From Xanthoparmelia taractica (Eukaryota; Ascomycota; Lecanoromycetes; Lecanorales; Parmeliaceae), in the NCBI GenBank assembly GCA_033085395.1, contig JANQBS010000494.1:1-18730 (forward strand): DNA of 18,730 nucleotides, in the 5' to 3' direction. Of the stretch, positions 9,427-18,424 are shown one piece after another. A program made the translations under genes and the position numbers. The notes under the pieces were generated by a model, which worked only from the letters and a program-made list of their open reading frames with translations, was not told the DNA's origin and ran no database searches. The first letter of the stretch is position 1; the number at the start of each line of letters is the position of its first letter.

Positions 9427-9657
9427 GCGAAGAATCCGCAGGGACATCGACTATAACACTTGAGCGATGGGACCTTGATGGGGACAAGGGGGCTTTCATG
9501 GAACAAAAGCATGAGTTCCCACAGCTCCCATTGGGAAGATCCAACTTGTATTACTCCGCACCCGATCCACAGGAGTTTGGTCTCATCCCAGAAATTTTCT
9601 CGAGATACCGGCCAGCGGTGATAGCGTTCTCAAATGACCTTCGTTACATGCGCCTGG

Positions 9658-9721
9658 GTACATCGCTGTGGTCTAGCAACGCGACCGGTATATCCACGGA
9701 CCTTGAAGCCATGAAACTTAG
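9658..9721 (+). other. Frame break: possible intron or indel
   Basis: The frame shifts from ...DLEAMKLR to ESDDMIGYWEEIASRDS near 9720. A 64-base GTACAT...CTTAG segment is removable in phase (giving YMRLESDDMIGYW), but the donor is poor and no CTRAC branch is evident. A single-base indel is the alternative. Confidence 0.3.
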
Positions 9722-9829
9722 AGTCAGACGACATGATAGGATACTGGGAGGAGATTGCTAGTCGGGACTCTGTGATCGCATATGCTCGACGAAGAGCGCC
9801 CAGACAGGAAAGTCAATACATCGATGGCC

Positions 9830-9884
9830 GTAAGATCCTGGATCTCGAGGATGATGTTTCTCACCTAGAGTCGACACATATTAG
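9830..9884 (+). other. Probable intron in the NLR remnant
   Basis: 55 bases with a strong donor GTAAGA, CTCAC branch-like sequence and acceptor ATTAG. Splicing joins QYIDG through a split codon to EDLDLNSQGNLSIQAEVH in frame and removes the stop at 9886. Confidence 0.55.
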
Positions 9885-10484
9885 CTGAAGATCTCGATCT
9901 CAACTCGCAAGGCAATCTTTCGATACAGGCGGAGGTGCATAGTCTTCTTTCCGGACATTCTGAGACCGTATCTCAGAGTTCATTAGTCTCTTTATCTGAC
10001 AAGGAAGACTATTCCTCCCATAAACAACTTGGTCTAGATTTCGATTCAGATACTTCTAAGGTTTCAGATTACCAGCTGAGCTTCTCGGACGTTGGTGAGG
10101 AAAACGAGACTCCTGGAGACCACATCCCTGTGGCCCGTACATCTTCGAGTAGTTCGATTCCGGACAGCGCTGACATATTGCAGCGAGATCCTCAACATGC
10201 GCTCACCAAGAAATATTACTGGAATCAGCGAGGCGGACGAACGGTGTCGTATGACGATCTTGCTCTTGTGCAGGATCTCGTGGTGCTTGATAGCAGTGAA
10301 TTGCGACCTCGACAGCTGTACCGCTTTTCCCGAAAGTCCGATGTTCTGATGTTCGATTCGCCACCAGTCTTCCATCCTACTGGCCCCATCATTGTGTGGC
10401 TGCTCGGCCGTGACAAGTTACTATTCGGAGATTTTAAGGCCGATTCTTCGTTCATCCATCCCTTACCCTCAGCGAAGACCCAGA

Positions 10485-10555
10485 GTAGGTTATCATCTTA
10501 GCAATTGCCAGGGTTGCATGTCTCTGACACCTTGCAACAACACAGAGAATATTAG
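10485..10555 (+). other. Intron in the NLR remnant
   Basis: 71 bases with donor GTAGGT, a consensus CTGAC branch sequence at 10523-10527 and acceptor ATTAG. It joins PSAKTQ through a split codon to CLQISPCGFYLHIISFE in frame; unspliced reading stops at 10501. Its intact signals suggest the locus decayed recently or is still expressed. Confidence 0.7.
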
Positions 10556-11341
10556 CCTGCTTGCAGATATCACCCTGTGGGTTCTACCTACACATCATCT
10601 CGTTCGAAACTCCCGCCCCGAAACGAAGAAGCGCATCCGACTCCACTAGCGCAAGTAGAAATCGCGAAGGCGGGCTCCAGACCACCGTGCGACTCATGAC
10701 TTCCAAAATATCAGACCACAACATACAAGAACTCCCTAGGCTGATTCTCTCGGTGCGATTCAGCCTCGGTCCTTTAACCCGGTCCTCATTCAAGATTATA
10801 CCCTTCGCCGTGACCTGGCAGCCGAAGGAGGCCTACATAACAGTCAGCGACAGCGAACTCAACGTCTATAATGTTTCACTCTTTCCCTTTACCAGCAAAG
10901 ATGTTAGCAATACAGCCATTCCTCGTCGGCGAACAGTCACACTAGACGACTCCTACGAGAACTTCGATGATAAGAGCAACTCAGGCAGATCATACGTCTC
11001 AATACTCCTCGAACCACTGCTTCTTCCCTGGTCTGCCAAAGACCGTAGTGTGCACTTTTTTCCTCCACCCAGCCCTGACCAGTCAAACGCCACCCTAGTC
11101 ATCGGTCCCCGGTCGCCCTCCTCCCAAACCTCATCCGCTCACTCAACCTCCACACCCCCTATAGCAATCTATCTTCCGCCTCCACCCTTCTCTACCTGGA
11201 CGACCCTCGCCGCCGCCCGAAAATCCGAGATCTCCTCATTTCAAAGACTAGTTCAACCCTTGGGCGGGAAATTCGAGGACCTGGGGCCCGGTGAAGAGGT
11301 TGACCTGATCCGCTATAGGACCCTCGATGATGGCCTGCAGA

Positions 11342-11408
11342 GTAGTGCAGGCTTGGAGGATTATGACCCTGCAAGCGGCGTGAGGTTCGAAATCCGGTAA
11401 TGTGCAAG
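11342..11408 (+). other. Frame break near the 3' end: possible intron
   Basis: The long frame stops at 11400, while the C-terminal coding text (LELAYGMEKMLMRRI to FDNA) is in another frame. Removing a 67-base GTAGTG...GCAAG segment joins LDDGLQ to NLELAYGMEK in phase. Donor and acceptor are both weak, so an indel near 11390 remains possible. Confidence 0.35.
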
Positions 11409-11680
11409 ACTTGGAACTGGCGTATGGAATGGAGAAGATGTTGATGCGGAGAATTGATGTCAGTGATGGGGAGGGGAATGAAGAGAGCGATGGGAAGTAC
11501 GATCAGGATGGCAGTGGAAAGGGCGTTGGGAAGGAGGAGAGGAGGTACAAAACTAGGACAGGGGCTGGAACGGCGGTGCTAAAGGCTGGGGTAATGGAGG
11601 AGCGGGCGAAGATGAGTTGGTTCTTTGAGAACAACCCAGCGGAGGAGATATTTGAGATTGGAAATTTCGATAACGCCTGA

Positions 11681-11888
11681 CGACGATAAATACAATACCC
11701 TGACTTTACTCTACTCCTCTACTCTCACGATATGATGAATTTTTTGTATCTGACTATCGCCAATCACAACCGCTCGTAGGAATGAAAGGAAGGCGTCTTT
11801 TCTTCTACACTGCCACTTATCCCAACACCTGACTCTGATCTCCCGCGAAATTAGACGGGCAATGGTACAACAGTTTCCAAAAAGTCTA
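11681..11888. other. Short spacer after the NLR remnant
   Basis: G+C-normal sequence directly after the stop at 11678-11680, holding the presumed 3' untranslated region. It ends abruptly at the TA before the A+T-rich TIR element. Confidence 0.4.
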
Positions 11889-12424
11889 TCCGCACCCTAT
11901 TAAATTTTTATTTCAAATCTATATTACCACGTGAATATCTATTAAATTAATATAAAATTAGAATATATAATACTTTAAATATTATTCATTAATTTTCTTT
12001 AAAGAGATTCAAAAAATATTAATATTTAATTTATATATATTAAGATTTACATTAAACTCTAAAAAAGAAATATTATATTATTTAGAATTCTAATATTAGC
12101 TTAGTATATTTATTAATATTATTATATAAAAATTTAAAATCTATTTAAAGTATAGATCTTTACTTATTTAGATATTTATTAAGTCTGTTTTTAAAAACGC
12201 GAATTTTCGCGAAAATTCAAGAAAATCTATCTCTATCTTCTTTTTTATCTTATACTATAAGAACTATAAGAGATATAATTCTTAAATTTGAAATAATATA
12301 TTAAAAGATATAAGTTAATATATATACTAAGTCTAAGATCTTTATAATCTATAATTATTAAATAATAATCTAATATAATAAGAATAAATTCGGTGAGAGC
12401 GCGGTAAAATTTCGGAGGTGCGGA
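11889..12424. mobile_element. RIP-degraded TIR element, 536 bp
   Basis: The ends are inverted: TCCGCACC at 11889 and GGTGCGGA ending at 12424, with similarity extending about 20 bases inward (AAATTTTA on both sides, after transitions). A TA flanks each end (11887-11888 and 12425-12426). The interior is extremely A+T-rich with no usable frame, so this is a MITE or a deletion derivative of a Tc1/mariner-type element heavily changed by C-to-T and G-to-A mutation. A perfect 18-bp palindrome, GAATTTTCGCGAAAATTC, lies at 12201-12218. Ends and TSD are seen; family assignment is inferred. Confidence 0.6.
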
Positions 12425-12449
12425 TAAACTAGTTGGAATCTCTATTGTA

Positions 12450-14371
12450 TAGTCAACTCTCGTTATAGCTGAATCGAAAAATCAGGCTTATTGTTCCGTT
12501 AAATCGAAAATTTCTTTGTATCGAAAGTACGCTAATAAATAACCCTAGCCCTAGCTGGCTAGCTTCAAAAATTGCTACTATTTTTTAGTTAAATTCTTCT
12601 CAAATTAGCTATCTAATTTACCTTGACGCATATTAGTCTGCTTTATAAGACCTAACTCTCTCTCTTAAGTACGTAGAGTCTTTGAAAGAGTCGGATCTTC
12701 AGTCCTCTGCTGTTTTTTATAGATTTTTAAAATTGTTAAGGCGGAGAGAGTCTCTGTAACTAATACTTGTGAAACTATTTTTATCTCTTTATCTAATTCA
12801 GCCTCTTATTCGTTATTATAGCGAGTAATAATAATCTCAAATACGTTCTCATCTTGATTATAAACCCGTTTCGTAACGGGGTTCAAGAAGGCCTAAATAC
12901 TTATACGCTCCCGAATCTGGCCTTGATGTTTTAGAGCTATTAAGTCTTTAACAATGGAATTCAATAGACCTTGTGAATTAGTTCACTTGTTATTATAAAT
13001 CTCTTCTGATCCAGATTAATCGTAGACCTTCGATCGAACTTAGTAATTCTTGATTGTAGTTGACTTAACGTTATTCTCTTAGGCTGAGATTCCTCATCGA
13101 ATTGCTTGTAAGATGTGCATATTTGTCTTGGGATTAACACCGCTATCAAATGATTTTATTATGAAACGAATAAATTGTCGACGTATATGAGTCTTTCAAT
13201 TTTGAATAATTCTCTGATTTAGAGGTTGATGCAACGACGTAGTATTGGGGGGAAGCCATATCACAGTAGTTTGTTTTAGGCTTTTTGTAGCGGATTCTCC
13301 TGAGAAAGACTCTCATGCCAGAACGTGAGCACTGAAATCATCTATTAAAAGAAGCGTTGATCGATCCATCAAGTTATTAAATTATTCTAAGTACTCTTTC
13401 ATGATCTTATTAACTATTCAGACAGTCGAGTTGTACCTTTAAACAGCCCCGAGAGACTTTAATCTCTTAATATCAGTCTCTCGAAAACAGAAAGGACGTG
13501 CTGCTTTATTAATGAATCATATTGAAAGTTTGCGAGTTCTCGTAGCATTGCAGGTCAATACAACTGTGACCCGAGCTTTATCTTATTTTTGATCACTTGT
13601 GCGCTCGATTTCAAGACTTCTATTAGGTATTATCTTTCAGAAGTAGCTCGTTTCGTTTATATTATAGATATCGTCGGGATTGTAGAACTTGCTAATCTCA
13701 CGAATTTCAGCTATAATCTCAGTCGTGATCTCACTGTTATTAGCGGATTTAGTCTTGCCATGTTTATTTCGTTGACGAATATTGTGACGATTCTTGAATC
13801 AAGTAATTCAGCCTTCTGATAGCCTAGGCTGGGAAAGGCCTCGATAGCAAGATAGTTCTTTTCAGAACTAACCAGCTTTTTCGCGGAGAATTACGCCTAT
13901 AAGTAAATTGTTATCGATCTCGTAACGTTGTTCTCACTCAAATAAAGTATTCTTAAGAATAACTTATTTGACCTCTCGAGATCTATAGAAGTCTCGTTAT
14001 ACGAGAATTGGTTTGTTATTCAAATGAGCTTATTGTTGAGAAAGAATCTCGTCACATGTTAAGATATTTAGTTCGTAGCCGTAGGTTTTCAGTTATTATT
14101 GACTAGTAGACTTTAAAGACTATTTGCTATTAAAATCGTTATTGTATTAGTCTCGTAAGACCTTTTGTTGACTAATTGAAATAATCTTTCGACTTCTTTT
14201 AGCAGGGGGAGGATTCATCTTGATTTCGTTATAAGTCAAAAAAAAAACTCCGTTGTATCTAATAATGAGATTTTCCGTTATTTGTATGAGGATTTTCGGA
14301 AAAGCTAGCGAATTGTTCCGCTTAAACGAAAATTCCGTTATATCCGATTCAGCTGTAACGAGAGTTGACTG
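12450..14371 (-). mobile_element. Complete Fot1/pogo-type DNA transposon, 1922 bp
   Basis: Terminal inverted repeats of about 27 bp (AGTCAACTCTCGTTA then C/T then AGCTGAATCG) differ only by transitions, and TA target duplications lie at 12448-12449 and 14372-14373. A subterminal sequence beginning ATTGTTCCG occurs in direct orientation at both ends (12490-12513 and 14312-14336). The transposase reads on the minus strand. Length, TSD and transposase type match the Fot1/pogo family of filamentous fungi. The element is RIP-mutated but structurally whole, and lies 25 bases from the preceding TIR element. Confidence 0.85.
12665..14218 (-). pseudogene. Fot1/pogo transposase, inactivated by RIP-type point mutations
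   Basis: From the ATG at 14218 (MNPPPAKRSRKI) a single frame runs 517 codons to a TAA at 12665-12667 with no indel; only in-frame stops interrupt it, mostly where TGG or CAG/CGA codons are expected. An N-terminal CENP-B-like helix-turn-helix region leads to a DDE domain. The first catalytic Asp reads Asn (NINET, near 13655), the second is kept (LLLIDDFSAH, near 13341), the third reads Asn (PPNTTSLHQPLNQ, near 13218). Both Asp-to-Asn changes are the G-to-A type expected of RIP. The conserved post-DDE text FLNPVTKRVYNQDE marks the C-terminal part. It cannot encode an active enzyme as it stands. Confidence 0.85.
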
Positions 14372-14373
14372 TA

Positions 14374-14821
14374 GTAAGGCGACATCACCCTGTATTAACA
14401 ATCGGGAGGATTTATTATTTAGGTACAGCAGTAACGAAAAGTAATAACCAAAATCAAACACCAGCCTCGTCAAGCCATGTGCTAGTTCAATAAGATACAA
14501 TAATAAAAGGATAGACCGGCTTTACGTTGCTCTACTTTGATAATGATGTAGCATTTAGATACTAGTATTGTACCAGCGCGCCCTGATATCTCAAGAGGTC
14601 TCGGGCTCGGCATCTTGTCCCAGCTGGACCAGGACCACTGAATATACATTGATACGCATACAATCAGGCACTGTGCGCGGAAGCTAGTGGAGGGACAGCC
14701 AAGTTTTCGTAGCGTCTGGTCTTATGCGCAGAAGTTTCGAGGCATACGCTGTCTGGGATATATGTCTTGCAATGATTTTGCGTTGAATTTGTAGAGTTCC
14801 CGGCGCACCTCTTCGAAAGGC
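14374..14821. other. Spacer between the pogo element and gene remnants
   Basis: Mixed composition. Minus-strand reading at about 14718-14821 looks coding (PFEEVRRELYKFNAKSLQD) in a frame that follows the stop of the next feature, so it may be its continuation after a frame break or intron. Nothing else is recognised. Confidence 0.35.
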
Positions 14822-15095
14822 TCAACCATGGTTTCTGATGATGTTGAGCGCGATTGGAGAATGAAAGATGTGTGATCCTGCCCGTTCTAGCCACACCAAT
14901 AGACAGATGGTCGCCAGCGACAACAGGACCGTGATGGCAAGGTATATTCTAAGCTGTGAGCTCCCTTCAATGCCGGCTGAACCCGGTACGCAAACGATTT
15001 GACCATGCTTTATCTCTTCTATCTCAACCAAAGTAAGGGCCTCCAACTGATAATATTTGCCGCCTGCTGACCCCCCCCACCGGCATTACCACCAT
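14822..15095 (-). pseudogene. Single-pass membrane protein remnant with a G8-tract frame break
   Basis: From an ATG at 15095 the minus strand reads MVLDGGNAGGG and enters a run of eight G (eight C at 15071-15078 on the plus strand), after which the open frame changes; nine or six G would put it in frame with ...KYYQLEALTLVEIEEIKHG and one membrane helix, LRIYLAITVLLSLATICLLV, ending at 14822. The downstream frame alone has no ATG. The family is not recognised; a short Gly-rich head, one helix and a polar tail resemble a type II membrane protein such as UstYa-like enzymes, but the diagnostic histidine motifs are not seen. A homopolymer sequencing error is as likely as a real mutation. Confidence 0.35.
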
Positions 15096-15146
15096 CAAGA
15101 ACCATCCACAAAGATGAGGTTCGCAAGAGGAAAAACCTGCGTCTAA

Positions 15147-15222
15147 GTGAGTGTGCTTCTTTCGAGAGCTATTCAAGCTGACAAAGCAAGCTCGTATGCT
15201 GTTTCAATGCCGTTGATTTCAG
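15147..15222 (+). other. Probable intron before the gene remnant
   Basis: 76 bases with donor GTGAGT, a consensus AGCTGAC branch sequence at 15177-15182 and acceptor ATTTCAG. All three signals are good, which suggests that the sequence following it descends from a real spliced gene. The upstream exon (from about 15115) does not give a clean long frame. Confidence 0.5.
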
Positions 15223-15555
15223 GCTTCGTGCAATTGTAGTAAAAGAGCTTGAAAGCATTGTCTCCCATCGCCATCCATATGTTTCACGTAAGAATGTGGC
15301 TTTGAAATCAGCTCTGTGCTACAAGGTCGGCTTTGGTGTAATTCCGGACGAAGCAACATCTACAAATACTATCTCGACAAGGACTTACTTGTGGAGTACG
15401 AACAAGACTTGAGGGCTAAAATTGACGTCTACACAGCGTACGGGGATAAGAGACAATGGCTGAAATTAAGATTATCAGACCAGTCAGTGGATTTCTGGAT
15501 TAGTGCTCTCATTCATGAAGGCATACACACCGGGATCAAGCAGTACTGTAGATAG
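15223..15555 (+). pseudogene. Gene fragment, TPR/NLR-associated C-terminal repeat region likely
   Basis: After the intron the sequence reads ELESIVSHRHPYVSRKNV and ALCYKVGFGVIPDEA, then shifts frame near 15350-15365 to YYLDKDLLVEYEQDLRAKI and LSDQSVDFWISALIHEG, ending at 15555. The LALCYK-GFG-DEA pattern resembles the helical repeat part of large fungal signalling or NLR-like proteins; I cannot name the family. No start codon and a frame break argue for a truncated relic. It runs head-to-head with the membrane-protein remnant. Confidence 0.35.
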
Positions 15556-15762
15556 ATGATTGGGCCGTCCCAACGCTAGGGTCAGCAGCCAGTAGGCCCA
15601 GCCAGATAATCAGCAGACCTAGATAGGCCCCCGGACGTTCCCCAGCGCTATCCCATCCGCTGGCAGGGTCCAAAATTCAGGGGTTCAGCCCTACTCTCCG
15701 TCCCGCAACCATCAAGAAAAAACGCGTCCCAAGATCAAATAATAGCCATATAAATCAACATT
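15556..15762. other. G+C-rich to A+T-rich boundary
   Basis: About 160 bases of G+C-rich sequence without an open frame give way abruptly near 15720 to strongly A+T-rich DNA. This probably marks the edge of the piggyBac-type insertion, although no TTAA-flanked terminal repeat was identified. Confidence 0.3.
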
Positions 15763-16220
15763 ATGCCTCGTAATAAGACGTCCAATGATCTAGATCACGT
15801 AAAGAAGGATTCTAGACCTTTTGAGATCTTAAAAGAATATCCCTTAAAGCCCTAGATATTGCCTAAGTACAAAGCAATAAAAATCAAGTAATTATAAATT
15901 AATAATCACAGTTAATTACCCAGTATCATTACTCCAGATAATTTATATGCGATATTTATTTATTCTTTAATAATTAGACTATTGAAACACTTATACGTTA
16001 TATTAATAAGTACGCTTTTCTAAATCCTGGATCTAAAAACCCTAAGATATATACTTGATTCTCAATTATAATTAAAGAATTTAGAGTCTATTTAAGAGCG
16101 AATATTTAAATAAGTTTATATATAGAGTTAAGTATTTTAGAGTTTTAAAATATTAATTCTCTAAAAGAATCTATTTATAGATAAATTCTAAAGTATATTA
16201 GCTTAAAAAGATAATAATAA
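15763..16220 (+). pseudogene. N-terminal part of a RIP-degraded piggyBac-like transposase
   Basis: From an ATG at 15763 the text reads MPRNKTSNDLDHVKKDSR, then ITPDNLYAIF; after a one-base frame loss near 15955 it continues TIETLIRYINKYAFLNPG and KEFRVYLRANI, ending ILKYISLKR. Order and spacing fit the DDE_Tnp_1_7 (piggyBac-type) N-terminal region of fungal elements as I know it. Several stops fall where Trp or Gln codons are expected, the usual RIP outcome. The frame ends at about 16220, directly before a different element beginning at 16228, so the gene was truncated or split by insertion; the catalytic part was not found in the window. Confidence 0.55.
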
Positions 16221-16227
16221 ATTAATA

Positions 16228-16330
16228 GTACGGGTCGGAAAGGTGTGGTATATTTGATGGTATGGGACCAGTTTTTCGAATACCATATCGAAAGGTATAG
16301 GATATCCCATACTCTTATTGGGTTTTTAAT
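16228..16330 (+). mobile_element. hAT-like element terminus with hairpin
   Basis: It starts GTACGGGTCGGAAAGG and contains inverted GGTATGGGA (16259-16267) and TCCCATAC (16305-16312) around TTTTTCGAATACCATATCG. It is clearly richer in G and C than the sequence on either side. The first 30 bases resemble the starts of the two tandem units at 18157 and 18425. The pattern of repeated TACCATA/GGTATGG blocks near an element end recalls fungal hAT termini, but no 8-bp target duplication was identified. Confidence 0.4.
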
Positions 16331-16440
16331 AAATATATTATATAATATTTTTTTTATATTCTAAAAATACTTAAAAAGCTTAAGCGAACGCTTATATAAT
16401 TATAAAATTCTATAAATAGATTAAAAAGATATAATTTTTT

Positions 16441-16473
16441 AAAAAAAGTTGAAAAAAAGTTGAAAAAAAGTTG
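16441..16473 (+). repeat. 11-bp tandem repeat, three copies
   Basis: Three perfect copies of AAAAAAAGTTG in a row, followed by a partial fourth (AAAACG). No motif function is assigned. Confidence 0.8.
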
Positions 16474-16483
16474 AAAACGACTA

Positions 16484-17842
16484 TGTTCAACAGATATCAC
16501 ACCTTTTCGACTCGTAATTCTAATTGTAGTTCTAATATTAAATTAAGTCTTATTTTCTTATTACGCTCGTAAATCGTGCGAGCTAAAAGAATTCGTTTAT
16601 AATATAATTAACGACTTTAAAAGACACTAATACGCATTATTTTAAAATCGATATCTCTTAAATTATACGAACGTATTATTAAAAGATCTAAATTATACGA
16701 AATTACTAAAAACTTATAAGTAAGCGAGATTAAAGAAATTATAATAAGATAGCTCTTAAATTATACGAAGTGTCTTTTTACAATTAAATATTAATAGCGT
16801 AATATAATCTCAACACTTAATACTTAATCCCGCGACGCGACTATAAGTTACGCGATTAATCTATCGATTAATATACTCTAAACGTATTTCTAATACGATT
16901 TAGTCGTTTTATTATTAATTAATATAGTAGTTAAAGTCGTATATATACTCGAATAAGAATTATTTATATAACTTACTTCTCGACGTCTTATATTAATAGA
17001 GCGTTCTCTAAAATCTATTTATTTATAAGCATATCTTATTTAAATAATTATTACTTATATTTTAATCGATCTAAAGCACTTACTATAAACTTAATTAAGT
17101 TTATTCTTATTATATTAATTTTAATTTCGACTCGAGCGAGTTTTGTGTAAAAAAGTAATTCTATTTAAAAATTCGAAGAAAATTATTATTTTCTTATAAA
17201 ATTAAACGATATCTTGATATCACACACTTAACGATCTATTTATAGTCTCTATAGAATATCTTATAATACGAAATAAAACGCGAGAGATTCTTAGACGAGA
17301 ATAGATCTCGTAATTTATTCTACGCTACTTTTTAATTTAGAACGTTATCTTAAAAATACTCTAAATCGATAAATATCTATATTATTTAGAAATACTTTTC
17401 GCGCGTTTAAGAATCTTATCTTCGTCTAAAATATAATTACTTAAAAATAATTAATTTAATAAACTAATACGAACTTTAAAGAGTTCTTAATTATTCTAAA
17501 TAAACTTCGCGAGTAACGCGATCTCGAGATAAAAGTTACTTAATTATATAATTTCTTATTTAAAGAAAATTCGAATTATAAGCTAAAATATAAAAAAGAA
17601 TAAAGAAGAAGAAGAAGACTAGTATTATACTAAATCGAATTTAATTAGCTTATAATTATCTATAATAATAATTATAGAATCTTTAATATTAACTTCGAAG
17701 ATCTCGTAAAAAATTTATTAATTTAATATAGATTTAAATCTTAGCTAGACGCTTTAAAAAGTTTTTTTACTCTTTAATATTAATCGACGATAAAGAATCT
17801 TAATAAAATAATTAAATTAGTTAAATATCTAATAAGTTAAAG
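16484..17842. other. A+T-rich RIP block without readable gene
   Basis: Very A+T-rich, dense in stop codons in all frames. GATATCACAC occurs at 16493-16502 (ending CC after it) and 17216-17225, which might mark LTR-related ends upstream of the gag remnant, but no matching long repeat was found. Read as mutated mobile-element DNA. Confidence 0.4.
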
Positions 17843-18126
17843 ATTAATTAAGATTATTTCGATAATAAGATAATTAGAATTATTTACGTTAAGTTACGTA
17901 CTAATAAAAAAGTAGCTAAAGTTATCTATACTCGATCTTATCGTCTAAGCTTTAATCTTTATTAAATTATTAATAAAATTTTAAATAATTTATAGAAGTT
18001 ATTTAAAAACTTAAATTATAAAGTAAATAAAGCTTATAAGTATAAGATCTTAAAGTAAAAAGATCTCTCGTTTAGTAACTTTTATTAAGATTTTAAACGT
18101 CTCGCTATAAAATTAAATATATTAAA
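17843..18126 (+). pseudogene. RIP-degraded LTR-retrotransposon gag remnant
   Basis: One frame with a few stops reads DYFDNKIIRIIYVKLRTNKK, then VAKVIYTRSYRLSFNLY, NKAYKYKILK and KDLSFSNFY, DFKRLAIKLNIL. This matches, in order, the conserved gag region of fungal LTR retrotransposons (segment ending in the FxDFYxxFxRLA pattern). Stops replace expected Gln, Arg or Trp codons. The frame ends 30 bases before the tandem repeat at 18157; protease and polymerase are not in the window. Confidence 0.5.
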
Positions 18127-18156
18127 TAAAGTTTAACTTCGAAATATAAATAAGAA

Positions 18157-18424
18157 GTACGAGTCGGAAAGATCTAGTATATTTAATAAAATATTTTATA
18201 TTATATTATATTATATTATATTATGAAAGAATATTATAAGGAAATTATATTAGATTACATATAAAGATATAAGATAGGAAATTACTAGTATCATGAAATA
18301 ATTTAAGAAATTTCTAGTATATGTAGAAATATTTTATAATATAGATTATTTTCTATATTAAGTAGCGAATAAGATAAGAAAATTTTAAATTAATATATAA
18401 GTTAGGACGAAATTACTCAAATTA
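18157..18424 (+). repeat. 268-bp tandem repeat, unit 1
   Basis: Starts GTACGAGTCGGAAAGATCTA and is followed head-to-tail by a second unit with the same start. The two units are about 85% identical by eye, mostly differing by transitions. A run of TTATA units lies at 18197-18224. The opening 30 bases resemble the hAT-like terminus at 16228. Confidence 0.75.

Larger units (their letters stand above)
7790..11680 (+). pseudogene. Remnant of a large NACHT/STAND (NLR-like) protein lacking its NTPase core
   Basis: 7790-8090 encodes a helical N-terminus (MADMNLGD..., then EDIEYCIEKLQTK) like the region preceding NACHT in many fungal STAND proteins. The next recognisable block, GMLLWASNMIEAL at about 8093, normally follows the NACHT module; no P-loop, Walker B or other NTPase motif lies between, so several hundred residues are absent. 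A winged-helix-like part follows (LDRLPRSVDQCY, FAKRSLRVSELREAI, VRDFLR), then a long beta-rich C-terminus (RTIAESCLRYL, SPDGRQLML, TLERWDLDGD, YWNQRGGRTVSYDDLALVQD, ISPCGFYLHIISFE, ending MSWFFENNPAEEIFEIGNFDNA in two pieces). The frame changes several times; some changes fit in-phase introns, others may be indels. There is no RIP-like stop density, so decay came by deletion or indel. Intact relatives act in non-self recognition; whether this copy makes a shorter protein is open. Confidence 0.65.

Noticed and set aside
12961..13819. Short open frames within the pogo element
   Set aside because: They are in frames other than the transposase frame, which carries the DDE motifs; they are by-products of the element.
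16493..17225. GATATCACAC repeated 723 bases apart as possible LTR boundaries
   Set aside because: Only ten bases are shared, no longer repeat or primer-binding site could be recognised in the mutated sequence.
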